Assembly (NCBI GenBank): GCA_029339505.1
Contig: JAQISU010000058.1
Location: 310,001-374,000 of the forward strand
DNA length: 64,000 nt
DNA from: Unio delphinus
Lineage: Eukaryota > Mollusca > Bivalvia > Unionida > Unionidae
Reading direction: 5' to 3'
The translations under genes were made by a program, and so were the position numbers. How positions within the stretch are numbered: position 1 is the first letter of the stretch; each line of letters starts with the position of its first letter. Of the stretch, positions 52,265 through 64,000 are shown piece by piece. Under the pieces are notes generated by a model. That model had not been told where the DNA came from. It worked only from the letters and a program-made list of their open reading frames with translations, and did not search any database.

Positions 52265-53480
52265 GTCAGAATATAACCAGCATTCTTATCCGATTACAAA
52301 TACAACTCTACCAGTATATAAAAATGACTCACTCAGACGATAAGTGTGACTAACATCAGACTATAGAATAATGACTCACTCAAACGATATCTGTAAATCG
52401 CATCCGAATATAAGAATGACTCAGACGACAAGTGTGATTTACATCAGACTATAAGACTGACCCACTCATACGACAAGTGTGACTCACATCAGACTATAAG
52501 CGTGACTCGCATCAGAATATAAACGTGACTCGCATCAGAAAATAAGTTTAACTCATATCAGACTATAAGTGGGACTCACATCAGACGATACATGTGACTC
52601 AGACTAGAGTACAATTGAGATTCACATCAGAATGTAAGTGTGACTCACATCAGATTATAAGTGTAACTCATATAAGATAAACACTGTGTTTCACAAAATA
52701 TTTTAATGAGACTCGCATTAGGTTATAAATATGACTGATATCGGATATACACGTAACTCTCACGAGACTATATGTATGACTCACATCCGACTATAAGTGT
52801 GAATCACATCAGACTATAAGTCTGACTCATATCGGAATATAAGTGTAACTAACATTATACTATAAGTGTGACTCATATATTGTAAGTGTTACTCACATCT
52901 GACTGTAAACATGACTCACACCAGACTATAGGTGTGACTCACACCAGACTATAATTGTGACTCGCATCAGACTATAAGAGTGATCTATATCAGACAATAA
53001 GTGTGGATTGTATCAGATTATAAGTGGAACTCTTATCTGACTGTAAGTGTGGCTCATATTAGACTATACGTGTGACTCACATCAGATTATACATGTGACT
53101 AACATCTAAACATATGTGTGACTCCTAGCAGATTGTAAGTGTGACTCCCATCGACTGTAAGTGTGACTTACATAGATGATAACAGTTACACCAGACTACA
53201 TGTGTGACTCGTATCAGACTATATGTCTGACTCACATCAGTCTATATGTGTGACTCACATCAGATTATGTGTGACTCACATCAGACTATAAGTGACTCAC
53301 ATCCGATTACAAATGCGACTCACATCAGACTATAGGTGTGACTCACATCAGGCTATATGCATTATTGAGTCAGACTATGAGCATGATTGCATCAGATTAT
53401 ACTTATGACTCTCAGCAAGCAATACACTGTTCTCCATTAGACAATAAGTACCAATCCTTTCAGTGTATATGTATGACTAT
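52265..53480. repeat. Degenerate about 23-bp satellite, roughly 50 units
   Basis: Unit close to GTGTGACTCACATCAGACTA TAA with many substitutions. A short related block, GGCTATAGGCATAACGTAAT type, lies at 54180-54410. It fills the intron or 3' flank next to the polycystin exon at 53559. Confidence 0.9.
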
Positions 53481-53558
53481 TTTCATCTTAGAAATTTGAA
53501 TTTACGATAGCATTTGTGCTCATACAATATTGTGTTTAGTAGCTTAGAATGAACTTAC

Positions 53559-53714
53559 GCGCTATTTTAGTCCTGTTTGTTTTGGGATCGCGTCGGAATG
53601 CATCCCTAACCTCGTACATGACATTTCTCATCTCGATCTTGACCTGACCTTTTTCCTCGGACAGGAACCTGTCACTGCACGATACCGAATGCGGACAGGG
53701 CATCTTACTAAACC
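53559..53714 (-). CDS. Polycystin-1-like gene, exon 4 of those visible
   Basis: 156 bp with acceptor TTTCAG before 53714 and donor GTAAGT after 53559. Its phase fits the donor of the exon at 55764 exactly (one base plus two). It encodes a cytoplasmic tail segment: HSVSCSDRFLSEEKGQVKI and a basic RDAFRRDPKTNRTK end. I find no further exon between here and the satellite or copy B, so the 3' end of the gene is not identified. The segment itself is not one I recognise; the call rests on splice signals and phase. Confidence 0.65.
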
Positions 53715-53854
53715 CTGAAATGTCAGCAGGAAATGATTTTCACATAATGCTCAATATCTCCATTGTTAAATAAAACCAATAGATGAAAACTCAATACAAA
53801 ATGTTTAATGTAATGTTTCATTGTAGTTTCATTTACAAAACTTTTATTTGCTTA

Positions 53855-54110
53855 ACTATACCTGGACCTCACCGGATCCTAGTGGTGAGAGCGTCCACCT
53901 CGGAAGCAGAAAGTAAAGGGCTTCAACCCCAGCTTAGTAATGCCAAAGGCTTATATAAATGGTACTAGCAGCTGCCTCGCCTAGCTTTCAGAATTAAGAG
54001 GTTAGTGTTGGAACTGGTCAGTATGGTGTGCGGATAATCTTACTTAGTGGGGAATCATGCTACATGTCTGCGGCATGACTGCCCAGTGTTCACCATCACT
54101 ATCAAATGTC
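53855..54110 (+). mobile_element. tRNA-derived SINE
   Basis: A-box-like CTAGTGGTGAGAGCG and B-box-like GGCTTCAACCCC, then the conserved middle part (AAGAGGTTAGTGTTGGAACT) and a GGAATCATGCTACATG tail, as in the SINEs at 54660-54935 and 38530/51905. Confidence 0.75.
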
Positions 54111-54554
54111 GTACTGAATAACTGTTAAATCTGTTAAAAATTCAACACAACTACACATACAGACGAATTATAATTATGACCATAAATGAGAATCCTAACA
54201 GGCTATAGGCATAACGTAATCACATAACTGAGCATCCTAACAGGCTATAGGCATAACGTAATCAGACTATACGCATTACTTCATCAGACATAAGCATGAT
54301 TTAATCAAAAGTCAAACCTAACTCACTTCAGACTAGATGTAGAACTCCAACAGCGTATGAATCATCCAGATCATAACTGTGACAATCATTAGATCATAAG
54401 TATCACCGATTCGAATTTGTATGTCAGTAATCACCGATTAGTAAAATTCCCCTTGCCAATACAATATCTTTTCATCAACGGTACATTAATCAATCCCAAA
54501 TTTTTCTTGCAAAATTCATATTCACAGTTCCATTTTATTTCATTTTTCTTTCGA

Positions 54555-54559
54555 GGCGA

Positions 54560-54612
<53 letters not shown>
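54555..54612. repeat. (GT)n microsatellite
   Basis: Pure GT run of about 50 bp. Confidence 0.98.
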
Positions 54613-54614
<2 letters not shown>

Positions 54615-54659
54615 TCTGACTTGGATTTTTAAAAGCAGTTTAAACAATTTTTCAGTCAC

Positions 54660-54935
54660 ATCGCTAACATGTCTGCAGTGTGATCGTTGATAGTGATGTT
54701 GAGTAATAGAGCATCATGCCGAAGCCATTCAGCATAATGACCCACCCAGTCACATTATCCTGACACCAGGCCGACCAGTCCTAAAACTAACCTCTTAATG
54801 CTGAGAGCAAAAGCTGACAGTACTATTTTTATATGACTTTGGTATGACTCAGTTGGGGTTCGAACCAACAACTTTCGGCGTCCAAGGCAGACTCTCTAAC
54901 CAGTAAGAATCCGGGCGGTCTTCATGGTGTATCAA
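54660..54935 (-). mobile_element. tRNA-derived SINE, complete
   Basis: Minus strand: CTTACTGGTTAGAGAGTCTG (A box), TTGGTTCGAACCCC (B box), the central domain with CATTAAGAGGTTAGTTTTAG and CTGGTCGGCCTGG, then a tail to 54660. Serves as the empty-site reference for the insertion of copy B. Confidence 0.85.
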
Positions 54936-55091
54936 TCTATGTGCAAAATATAAACGACGCTGAAACTAATTAACACTCAGATACACGTTCTAATGTGAGC
55001 GCCTGTGTATCATTATAACCAACCATTGTCTTGCAAGCGACTCGTCTGCTCAGTCTTTTTGTAACACCATTCTAGCAATGCTTTTCTTATC

Positions 55092-55193
<102 letters not shown>

Positions 55194-55763
55194 GTTTGGA
55201 TTTTTGCATATTAATATTCCTTAATGGGATCATAGTAGAACTGCTTAATGCGATCATAATGTGATCATAATTGATTTCAAAAGTTGACAGTTTATATACA
55301 GTTTATATGTAAATACGTCCAACATGCAACTAGCGTCTTCAAATGGCTGATAATGTGATGGAGCATTTATAATGGTTTACAATTCTGATTCGTACGCAGG
55401 TAAGCTGTAAATTAGAGACCGGATTGAAAATAACTGTATTTTAAATTGAGACATGTAATTGTACAGGGTTAGTGTCTTCAAATTTAAGACTCATTTAGAC
55501 TCTGAGCAAAATCCGTTATGATGTTCAGACAAACCTCGTTGTGTTAATGTTTTCTTACTCTTGAGCAAGGAAATTGTTACTGGCAGACACTAGTCTTATA
55601 TTATATATCCACAGATATTTAACTAACCATATAGTTATGGACACGACATTTCCTAAGGAAACAAAATCAATAATTTCTAGTAACAGCACCACTTAATTGT
55701 AGATCCGTTAATGTGTGACATTTTGTTGCAGAATTAATACAGTGAGAGAAAATAAAACCTTAC

Positions 55764-56999
55764 CATCAGCGTTGTTTTTCTTCGTCTCTGGCATGCCTTG
55801 ACTGACCCCTAGCATACCCTTAAACTTGATAAGGACATATTGAATGAGTTCTTCTGAATCTTCATCCTGCTCATGCTTGTGAAGGGCTTCCATGCTTTGG
55901 TTCAGGATCGATAGGATCGTCGTCATCATTACGTACACTACGAAGAATATATATACCAAGAAGTAAATCTTGGAAAATATTGGGTCAGTTTCTTCCAGGT
56001 CTGTAAAGCGATTCAAGCCGATTATAGTGATGAAGAGTGTTCCTAATGTGCTGTATATATCCTTGTAACTATCCAAACGAGAGCCAAATATTAGATTACC
56101 CAACATGGCATGTGCGATAATAAAATATGTCAATAAAATACAGTTCCACTTCAATTCTTTACCAACACTGGCGACTAGACGGATCATACCCTGCAGACGA
56201 TTGTTGATGCCGAGGATCTTGAGAAATCTTATCGTTGCGATGAAAACCAAGAGACTGATAAAGACCACAAATATCTGATCCCAGAGGGCAATGTGCTGAA
56301 AGTTTACAAACCTTTTAGGGTCTTCTTTGAACTTGGCAATCGTCAAATTGGTCATTACCATTCGAATAAAATACATGCTGATAGCTACTGCACCAATGAT
56401 AAAACTTACCAAGTCAATAATCTGCCAGTTATTTTTGAAAAATCCCATCCGTTGCGTGTGAAAGCGATAAATTAATAGAATACCAAAACTTATAAAATAG
56501 AGCAAATAAAAAACTTCGCATGCCAAAATGTATATACCATTAGACCCCACATGCTGATAGATCCGCAATGGCGATATAGTATACGACGGAATAGCACCAC
56601 CCGTTTCAGGAAATTCCACCATGAAAACGCTGTAAGTAAAAAGATTCAAATTCGCGCAATACAATGTAAATTCAAATAAAACAGCTCTCGTTCCGCGATC
56701 AATCCAGGACTCCGTATATAATTCATTGAGTATGTGCCTTGAAATATCGAAATTCACTGCTAATTGTGCGATGTAGCCACCCCCGCCGTATGTATTGCAT
56801 GCTCCGGTCATAGGATATCCCCAAATATCGACGGCGTTCGTGTATTTCCAGGCTTCGGACGAAAATCCGTGTACCTCCTTGAATGGGGAACATGTCGTTA
56901 ACGTTTTCCAACTAAAGCAGTAGTTATCACAAACTTCGGTTGATATATCATAGGTTCCAAACGAAGTAAATTTTCCCAGATGAGGGATCAGTATTTCAG
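55764..56999 (-). CDS. Polycystin-1-like gene, exon 3 (channel domain)
   Basis: 1236 bp, acceptor TTATTCCAG before 56999, donor GTAAGG after 55764. It begins with the extracellular polycystin domain (CDNYCFSW, GGYIAQL, IDRGTRAVLFEFTLY). Then come transmembrane helices (VFYLLYFISFGILLIY; WQIIDLVSFIIGAVA; IFVVFISLLVFIATIRF; WNCILLTYFIIAHAMLG), a pore region (TLGTLFITIIG) and a last helix (FFVVYVMMTTILSILNQS). This is the PKD channel of the TRP superfamily. The filter lacks the GD of polycystin-2, as expected for a polycystin-1-type subunit. Phase joins cleanly to the exons at 62083 and 53714. Confidence 0.9.
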
Positions 57000-57213
57000 C
57001 TGGAATAAAGAGAACATACATATTTGTATAAAAAGGGAGACTTCAGTAATTGTCAAAAATCGAATACAGTAGTTTGGCACACATGCTCTCAAACATTTTC
57101 ACTTGCTCGTGTTTGCTGGGAAGCGCTACCGCTTAAAGTAAATACCCTAAAATATGTCAATACTGTGTGTACTGCACTTTAGGCATACTTACAGCTTTAT
57201 CCTCAATGCTCGT

Positions 57214-57478
57214 ACATGTATTAATGGAATATTACGTACATGTGTTAATGGAATATTACGTACATGTGTTAATGGAATATTACGTACATGTGTTAATGGA
57301 ATATTACGTACATGTGTTAATGGAATATTACGTACATGTGTTAATGGAATATTACGTACATGTGTTAATGGAATATTACGTACATGTGTTAATGGAATAT
57401 TACGTACATGTGTTAATGGAATATTACGTACATGTGTTAATGGAATATTACGTACATGTGTTAATGGAATATTACGCA
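57214..57478. repeat. 24-bp minisatellite, eleven copies, in polycystin intron
   Basis: Unit GTACATGTGTTAATGGAATA TTAC, almost identical copies. It is open in three frames and so produces repetitive false ORFs. It lies about 215 bp before the exon 3 acceptor. Confidence 0.97.
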
Positions 57479-57639
57479 GGTGGAGGAACGCAGTAACGGT
57501 GGAATAAAGGAGTAAATAGGTTGGTACCAGCGTCTGCATCCTTGGGAAAGGCCCTTGGATTCAATTCATATCATATCATGAAGCCAGTAGTGTTTTTAAC
57601 TTACTTAATTTTAGAATACGTTTGTGATAGAGACTTTAG

Positions 57640-57845
57640 GCTTACAATGAGTCTATTCAAATGTTGTAGCTGCTAACAATGTGTCTATTCAAATGTTGTA
57701 GCTGCTAACAATGTGTCTTTTCAAATGTTGTAGCTGCTAACAATGTGTCTATTCAAATGTTATAGCTGCTAACAATGTGTCAATTCAAATGTTGTAGCTG
57801 CTAACAATGTGTCTATTCAAATGTTGTAGCTGCTAACAATTAGGA
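57640..57845. repeat. 32-bp minisatellite, about six copies
   Basis: Unit AATGTGTCTATTCAAATGTT plus GTAGCTGCTAAC. Confidence 0.95.
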
Positions 57846-59490
57846 ATTTGCTAGTATTAATTAAGCTGATGGACTTTTTAGAAAGCAAATTTTATCAAGC
57901 CAGTTATTCATATTTTGCCATTTGTTTATATAAGATGTTATCTTCATTTTCGGTTTGCACGCTTCTTGTAGCCAATGTTAAAACTAAAATACTAAGCGTA
58001 ATTTTAGAGTAAACAATTACAGGCGGTACAAAAACAAATTTAAAAAATACTTTGAAAGTGATAATAAAGAACGACCATTCTTTCATACTCTAATAATCAT
58101 CGAAATAATAAAGAAACATTGATCTATCTGTTACCATATTTCACATCCAAATTTTCCTTATCCTATACAAACTTCTCAAGTCTTATCTATAAAATGAAAG
58201 GTGCTTTGGCAACCTAACTACTAAATGATTAGATCTATTTCTCATCAATAACCTTTTCTCTCTTTGATTATTTCGTATCTTGTCGTTTGGTTTTATCTAC
58301 TATGATTATTTCATAATCGAAACACCTTACGAAAAGGATATTTAAATGTTGAGTGTCATGGTTAGAAAATACTGCAATATGCATTTTTAATTAAACTTTT
58401 TAGAAGAAAACAAATAAAATTAGAACAGAAAGGAAAGAAACGTTTGAATACATCGTTTTCTAACATCGTCGTAATTAACGTGAGTTCGTTTTTGCAAGAC
58501 CACAAGCATAAATCTATGCAAAATGGCTTCTTAATTTACTAGTCTGGGCCACATTGTTTGTCTCATAAAAAAACAAATGGGCACGGCAAACCTATCCTCC
58601 TTTATACCACGCATATTATTGAACCAACCACGCATCATTAGAGAAAACTGACAAGACCTGATTAATTTACAAAAGCCTTAAGCACTTAGACAACTGATAA
58701 TATTAAGAGCTGAATAATATAATAACTCTGAACACCAATATGCAATGCAAATACTACAATATGTGGATGACCTACATAATTTAAACTCAACTCTATTGCT
58801 TTGGACTTAAATGTTCCTGAACTTCAATATTATGGAATCCAAGCAATCATCTAAAGATGGAAAATTGAAGAGCCATCAAAAACGTTAGACAGCGCCGGAA
58901 ACAAATGACTAATTGCTTATCACAGTGTCTTTGCACATTATTTTGCATCCATGTTACGTCAACGGCTTTCCTGCGATGATATTTATTTATACCCACGTAA
59001 TTAAACTGACCTACTACTATATCAGCAAATATATTGCCTATTAATAAAGCCGCTCACCTGTTCCAACTCAGACAACGCACTTTTGGACCTACTTATTATC
59101 TAAATATAATTTGTACTTATGCCCTGTCGCATATTATGCTAACCTTTACGCAGTTGTTAACTGATCGGGAATCCCGTTAAAATAAGCTTACACTTTAATC
59201 TGTTCTAACTGACTACTGGACTGTCTATAGCTACGATGCTAGCATATATACAGGGGGCCAGTCATAGTTTGTGTCAGAATTTATGTTCTGTTTAACAGGC
59301 CTTTCATGGCAATTAACTGGCACTGTTGTTCGTCTATCGATTTGACGAGGACCTCTCTAGTCATCTGAGGGTTGGGTGGGCTTGTTTTGTTCTGTGCATG
59401 CACAGGTGACTGATGAGATGAACCGATGCATGGAATGTTTGTTTGCATAAGGGACAGGGGATGAGCGGGACAGCTCCAGGAGGCTTGATG
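57846..59490. other. Intronic DNA without recognised features
   Basis: AT-rich; no gene, long repeat or RNA gene seen. Confidence 0.5.
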
Positions 59491-59499
59491 GCATGTACC

Positions 59500-60069
59500 T
59501 TTCGGGCTTTTGATGGTGAGACCAAATCTTATGCAACAGATAGAGAACTAGTCATCGCTGCATTGCAGGTCGGCTTCTGAGCCAACATTGAGGACACAGT
59601 CATCAGCACATACGAAATCCCTGATGGTATCTGTCATGACCTTGGGTTTTGCTTGAAACATCCAGTAATTGAATAGTTTTATATCTGTACCGTACTGATG
59701 CCGACTTCAGCCTCTCTGTTTCTGAAAGCATTTGTCAGCATGGCGGTGAAGAATAAATTGAACAGTGTCGGTGCCAGAACACAGACCTTCTCCACGCCAT
59801 TTATTACTGGGAACGGCTCATGTCTCTCCACTTTCATTGACCCATGCACGTAAGCCATCGTGGAAATGCTGCAGTATGGTAATAACGTTTATGGAGCATC
59901 CATACTTGGCCATTGCCTTCCAAAAGACTTCTCTGCTGACATTATAAAATGCCGTTGTCAAGTCGACGTAGATGGAGAAAAGGTCGATGTTGCTCTTGAC
60001 ATTTCTTTTTAGCTGCTTTACAGCAAACACCATCTGAGACATTCCCAGTAACAAAAGTAGATCTAACAA
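59500..60069 (-). pseudogene. Non-LTR retrotransposon reverse transcriptase fragment
   Basis: Minus-strand pieces in more than one frame: LFSIYVDLTTAFYNVSRE (motif A with Asp), KAMAKYGCS, LQHFHDGLRAWV, then CVLAPTLFN (near 59770) and a CADDCVLN catalytic box at about 59600. This order is that of a LINE RT common in invertebrates. It is inserted in the large polycystin intron and is heavily decayed. Confidence 0.75.
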
Positions 60070-60649
60070 TGGAAAGAAGTAAAGTTCAATAAGATTAGAT
60101 ATAACAGCTCTACCAATGCAATTGCTGCATTATGGTCTACATCCCATGTAAATGTACATGTAATGGCACACCAAAGCGAAGCGGTACACTGGGACAAACG
60201 GTTAGTGAAACCTCCTGTCAGGATTGTGATGCATTAGATTGTATAATGCCTTAAATTATGTCCTTATTACAACATGATGTCAGAAGATTAAGAACGCCAA
60301 TTACAATGAATTCACTTTTTCTTTGTCTATATTAAGACTTTTTATGCACTCATTATATTATTTACATCTGCTGATTCAATTGAAATTTCAGATCAGCAAA
60401 TGTATCGCTTTTAGTTATAATACTTGTATTAGACACTAGGACACTGCTATGTCAATCAGGAGTGCTCTGAAAAATCATCTATTTCGACAACCAAAAAGAC
60501 GTAATCATTTTTAGTTTCTAAGTATTGTCTTCATGTTTTTGGTTCTATTTACCATGTCATTTTTATTGTGCAGTCATTCGGTTATAAACGCTTATGTGCT
60601 AACTAATATTGTTATATTTGTTAGCAATGTATAGTCTGCATATCAGCCT

Positions 60650-61975
60650 TGTCACCTTACAGTGGTTAATGACATTATTTCTGCTTTGGTTAGCATAAAG
60701 ATTTCAGTCCTCACCCTCCTTGATTTGTCTGGATCATTTGACTCAAATGACCATGATATATTACTTCACCGTCTCCAGCATAGTTGTGACATTAACAATA
60801 CAGCCTTACTGTGGTTCAAGTCCTACTTAGTCAACATGACACATACTGTATCTGCAAATAGGTTAAACTCCAGCCCAGTTGATCGATGATGTGGTGTTCC
60901 ATAGGGGTCTGTTGTTCGTGGGCCTGATCTCTATATTCTATACACTCAGCCGCTCTCAAGTGTCATATATAATCATCTAGTGTCTCACTATCTGTACGCT
61001 GAAACACCCAAATATACAAATCTAGACACCCAAGTGATGTTGATTCTACCATTCAAGGCGTTGAGATGTGCATTTCTGATGTGTAGTCATTGATGATATG
61101 TAACAAGGAGCTTATGAATGATGATAAAACTGAGGCTATTCTGATCACAACACAAAGACTTTCTCATTCACATCCTTTACCTCTAACAATAAATATCACC
61201 AACACCAACATTAAATTCACACATTTAGTACGACACCTAGATTTTACTCTGGACTTCACTCTCATATTGCACCAACATGTTATTAACATATGTAAGGCTA
61301 AATATCTTGAGCTAAGACACATCAGCTCCATTCGCAAATATTTTTTAGTTGATGCCACTAACACACTTGTTTGTTCATTTGTGCTTTCACGACTGGACTA
61401 CTGTAACTCAGTTATGTTTGGTTCGTCTCAATATCTACTCCAGAAACTTCAAAAAAGTAAAAACAAAGCTGTTCATATCATCATTAGAGTACTGCGATCA
61501 TAGAACACCTCCCCTCTGATCTGCACCCAACACTAACTATCCTTTTGATCCATAATCAAACACAAAATTTGTTCTCTTTGTTACCTTTCACTGACGGACT
61601 CCAGTTCAACATACCTATCTGGCCTCACCCAAGTATACACGCTAGCAAGATACTTACGATACTCTTCTGAAAATCGCATACTTATTATTCCCACTATGAA
61701 AACAAACGAAGTCATATGACCAGGGCCCAGCAATTGCCCCCAAAAAATGTAACACAAATACATGGTGATTCAAACGTGCTCTTCAAACTCACCTTTTTCG
61801 ACTGCAAGAGCAAACTCAAAGACCTAATAATATATGATGCTATGTATAATTTCATAACTCTTTATTTTCTAACTTCATGGTGTCTTTTTCTTAGTCACAT
61901 CAGTAAAGATGTTGTAAAGCTTTTAGGGGTTCTAAAGATTAGCTCTATAAAAAGTTATCATAATTATTATTATTA
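60650..61975 (+). pseudogene. CR1/L2-like LINE reverse transcriptase fragment with 3' tail
   Basis: LLDLSGSFDSNDHDILLHRL at about 60717-60775 (motif A), LLWFKSYLVNMT, then a broken part, 61090-61503 with CNKELMNDDKTEAIL and FVLSRLDYCNSV. A poly-(ATT) tail and TTAGGGGTTCTAAAGATTAG-type end follow at 61915-62045, doubled. Several stops and frameshifts. Class assignment is from the motif order. Confidence 0.75.
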
Positions 61976-62082
61976 ATATTATTAATATCATTATTATTAA
62001 TTTGTAAAGCACTTAGAGCTTCTAAATATTAGACGTTTACTAAATCCACATTAGTAGTAGTAATAGCATTTTTACTGCTAAC

Positions 62083-62257
62083 CTTCTTTGACTCTTAATT
62101 GGCGTAACCTCGGTGGTCCTAGACGATAACTACCGAAACCAGCTATAAATTCACGTTCTCTCCAGTGTAGTTTCTGTCCAGTTGGACTTCTTTCTGGGAA
62201 GAGGCTTGGTAAAGCTGTATTATTCAGCCATGTAAAAAAATCTCCCGTGGAGTTGAT
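62083..62257 (-). CDS. Polycystin-1-like gene, exon 2 of those visible
   Basis: 175 bp, acceptor ATTTTCAG before 62257, donor GTTAGC after 62083, phase 0 in and 1 out, matching both neighbours. It encodes GDFFTWLNNTALPSLFP and the conserved polycystin segment GPPRLRQLRV, the start of the extracellular domain. Confidence 0.88.
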
Positions 62258-62655
62258 CTGAAAATAAATAAATTGTGTATGTTTACAATGGGTAATCAAA
62301 TCATAAATAAAGTAACAACAAAGCAATTAATCACAGCCGTTTACAAAATATAATTGTGCAGTGCCGAATATTGGAGAAGCATTGAACCTTAAAATTGAAT
62401 ATATTGAGGAATATATTAAGAACCGAGGAACTCTTTGTGAAAGGTAACTTCGATCTTCCTTTCTTAAACTGTTCTATGTCAGTGTTAAAACTTCAAAGGG
62501 CAACGTGAACTTAAAGCGATACATGTACAATCATTCATTACATTGACAGCATTGTTCCATCTTATGGCTTGATTTAGTTTTGTTTATTGATTTTTGATAG
62601 TTATATAGCTATGGCTTCAGTTATTAGAATACGTTACAACTATGATTACTGCACT

Positions 62656-62780
62656 ATTTTACGACTATAGTTATTACTCTGTTTGATGACTATAGTTATT
62701 ACTCTGTTTGATGACTATAGTTATTACTCTGTTTGATGACTATAGTTATTACTCTGTTTGATGACTATAGTTATTACAAT
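62656..62780. repeat. 25-bp minisatellite, five copies
   Basis: Unit GACTATAGTTATTACTCTGT TTGAT in the intron between exons 1 and 2. Confidence 0.95.
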
Positions 62781-62884
62781 ACCTTATGACAAAACGTAGT
62801 TAATAATTAGGTATGAGGCGCACAATACCTCCTATTGCTATGTTAAACTATTTGTACGTATTCAATGTTAAAAATGGAGATTAC

Positions 62885-63123
62885 ATAACGAAAGTCGGTT
62901 AGGTCTTTGTGTTTGGGAGCTAAGATTCTATTTTCGATATTTTGGCGAAGGCTGTAAGATCTGTCATCTCGGTTGGTGAAACTAATGCTGAACAGAATCC
63001 AGATGTACACCAGATTAATAACGATGTCTTGAATAGAGGCTCTCATTAGCAGTTCCTTATGACGTATATCATGGGCACTACGAAGAGACTCTTCATCAAG
63101 TGGGGGAGCAGGACGCCGGAATC
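62885..63123 (-). CDS. Polycystin-1-like gene, exon 1 of those visible
   Basis: 239 bp, acceptor TTTCCGCAG before 63123, donor GTAATC after 62885. It encodes RRPAPPLDEESLRSAHDIRH, a helix DIVINLVYIWILFSISF, and TNRDDRSYSLRQNIE: the loop, transmembrane segment and NRD motif that precede the polycystin extracellular domain. Earlier exons lie beyond the window. Confidence 0.88.
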
Positions 63124-63399
63124 CTGCGGAAACAATAAGTTATGAAATAGATTCGAACTATCGAAATACATATCTTGAAATAACAAAGGAATTAACATGT
63201 TTCACACCTATGATCATTATATGCTTACAACCAGACTCATTAGTGTAACGTTTATTTTCTGCAGAATCAAACGAAGTTAAGTAACCCTATTTGCAATCTT
63301 GGCGAATTCTTCAAATAGCTGAAGTGCAAATATTTTGCGCAATCAAAGCGTGATAAGTCGACCATTGTCTATGACAATTGTTACGGCTATTGGATTTAA

Positions 63400-64000
63400 C
63401 TTATTTATTTTTTATTGTTAAATCCAAATTTGTCATTTAGGGTTTAATATTCATTAATTTGTTGATTTTTTCTAGAACGTTCAGGCTGACCCACACTCTA
63501 ATTGTAAACAAGTTTTGACCTTGGCTTGTTGATCTAATTCCTGACCTTGCTTTGGACATTGTCAACAAGCTTCTAAAACTATTGGTTAATTTCAAGGACA
63601 ACTTTTTATTTTTAGTTCTTGGGGGTAGGAAATATCTAGATCATTACATTAAGACGTGACTTGGTGAAGGTAGACTCTTCCTCTGACCTTCTATCATTTT
63701 ATAGAAAATCATTTGATCCCTTGTTTACATATTAAAAACGGGTATTTAAATCATTGTACTGGAAGAGAGATTCAGTAGAATTTTGGACTTTAAAATGAAC
63801 AGTTGTGTATTCATGTTTGAGTTATAATTTTTATTATCTTGTTCTGGACTTTGTGTCAGTTCATTGAAGAAAGAGGATTTATTAATTATTTGGAGGAGAA
63901 AACATGTGCTCATAATTCATGTGGATGATAAATTAAACAAGAACTGCATCACTATATCATTTCTTCTCTCTTAACCTCTTATAAATAAAGTTTGAACAAA
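63400..64000 (+). mobile_element. LTR of a gypsy relative, cut by window edge
   Basis: Blocks in the same order as the LTRs at 28043/33191: CAAATTTGTCATTTAGG, GTTGATCTAATTCCTGACCT, CAACAAGCTTCTAAAAC, TTTGATCCCTTGTTTAC, a TATTTAAAT box, GATTCAGTAGAATTTTGGAC and GAGTTATAATT. Divergence is high, so it is a related rather than identical family. Only the 5' part is visible. Confidence 0.6.

Noticed and set aside
52265..53480. Possible long non-coding or coding region
   Set aside because: It is a degenerate 23-bp satellite with stops in all frames.
57154..57539. Three overlapping 109-117-aa repetitive ORFs
   Set aside because: By-products of the 24-bp minisatellite; no codon signature.

Overview
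The window looks like a piece of a metazoan nuclear genome, probably a marine invertebrate and possibly a mollusc (the lineage is an inference). It is AT-rich, full of microsatellites and minisatellites, has intron-split polycystin-1-like exons on the minus strand, tRNA-derived SINEs, two kinds of non-LTR reverse transcriptase remnant, a Ty3/gypsy element and a MULE transposase fragment. About half of it is virus-derived: three copies of a Polinton/Maverick-like (adintovirus-like) integrating DNA virus.

Copy A (1-12252) is cut by the left window edge. It keeps an apparently intact major capsid protein, packaging ATPase, DUF8207-like virion protein and a very large protein-primed-type DNA polymerase fused to an SF1 helicase. 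It also has an rve-type integrase broken by a frameshift, a phospholipase A2, zinc-ribbon proteins and HNH nucleases. Its right end lies inside a MULE transposase reading frame (12253-12873). Copy C (19674-about 25576) is inverted, truncated inside the minor-capsid gene and badly decayed. Copy B (38636-51762) is complete from end to end: 13.1 kb, about 260-bp terminal inverted repeats and a 5-bp target duplication, inserted in the middle of a SINE. Two other SINE copies in the window show what the empty site looked like. Copy B has lost the 3' half of its polymerase-helicase and carries stops in integrase and capsid genes, while its ATPase, minor capsid and protease genes stay open.

As a system, the proteins divide into genome replication (polymerase-helicase, with HNH and zinc-finger partners), integration (integrase and TIRs), packaging (ATPase) and particle building or entry (double-jelly-roll capsid protein, two small basic or hydrophobic minor proteins, adenain-type protease, PLA2, coiled-coil fibre-like and membrane proteins).

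Between the viral copies lie a defective Gmr1-like Ty3/gypsy retrotransposon (28043-34003; integrase upstream of RT), a 1.67-kb solo LTR with a perfect 5-bp duplication (34195-35862) and SINE/LINE tails. The host gene is a polycystin-1-like channel: four phase-compatible exons run right to left (63123-62885, 62257-62083, 56999-55764, 53714-53559). A fifth polycystin exon (16210-15797) encodes a part of the protein that should precede these, so it belongs to a second, partial copy.

The most unusual signals are short palindromic sequences inserted in frame in viral genes; an array of seven stem-loops in copy B whose arms change in matched pairs; a PLA2 gene with no start codon whose frame relation to the upstream zinc-ribbon gene is the same in two copies; and a near-palindrome of about 27 bp kept in the viral termini.
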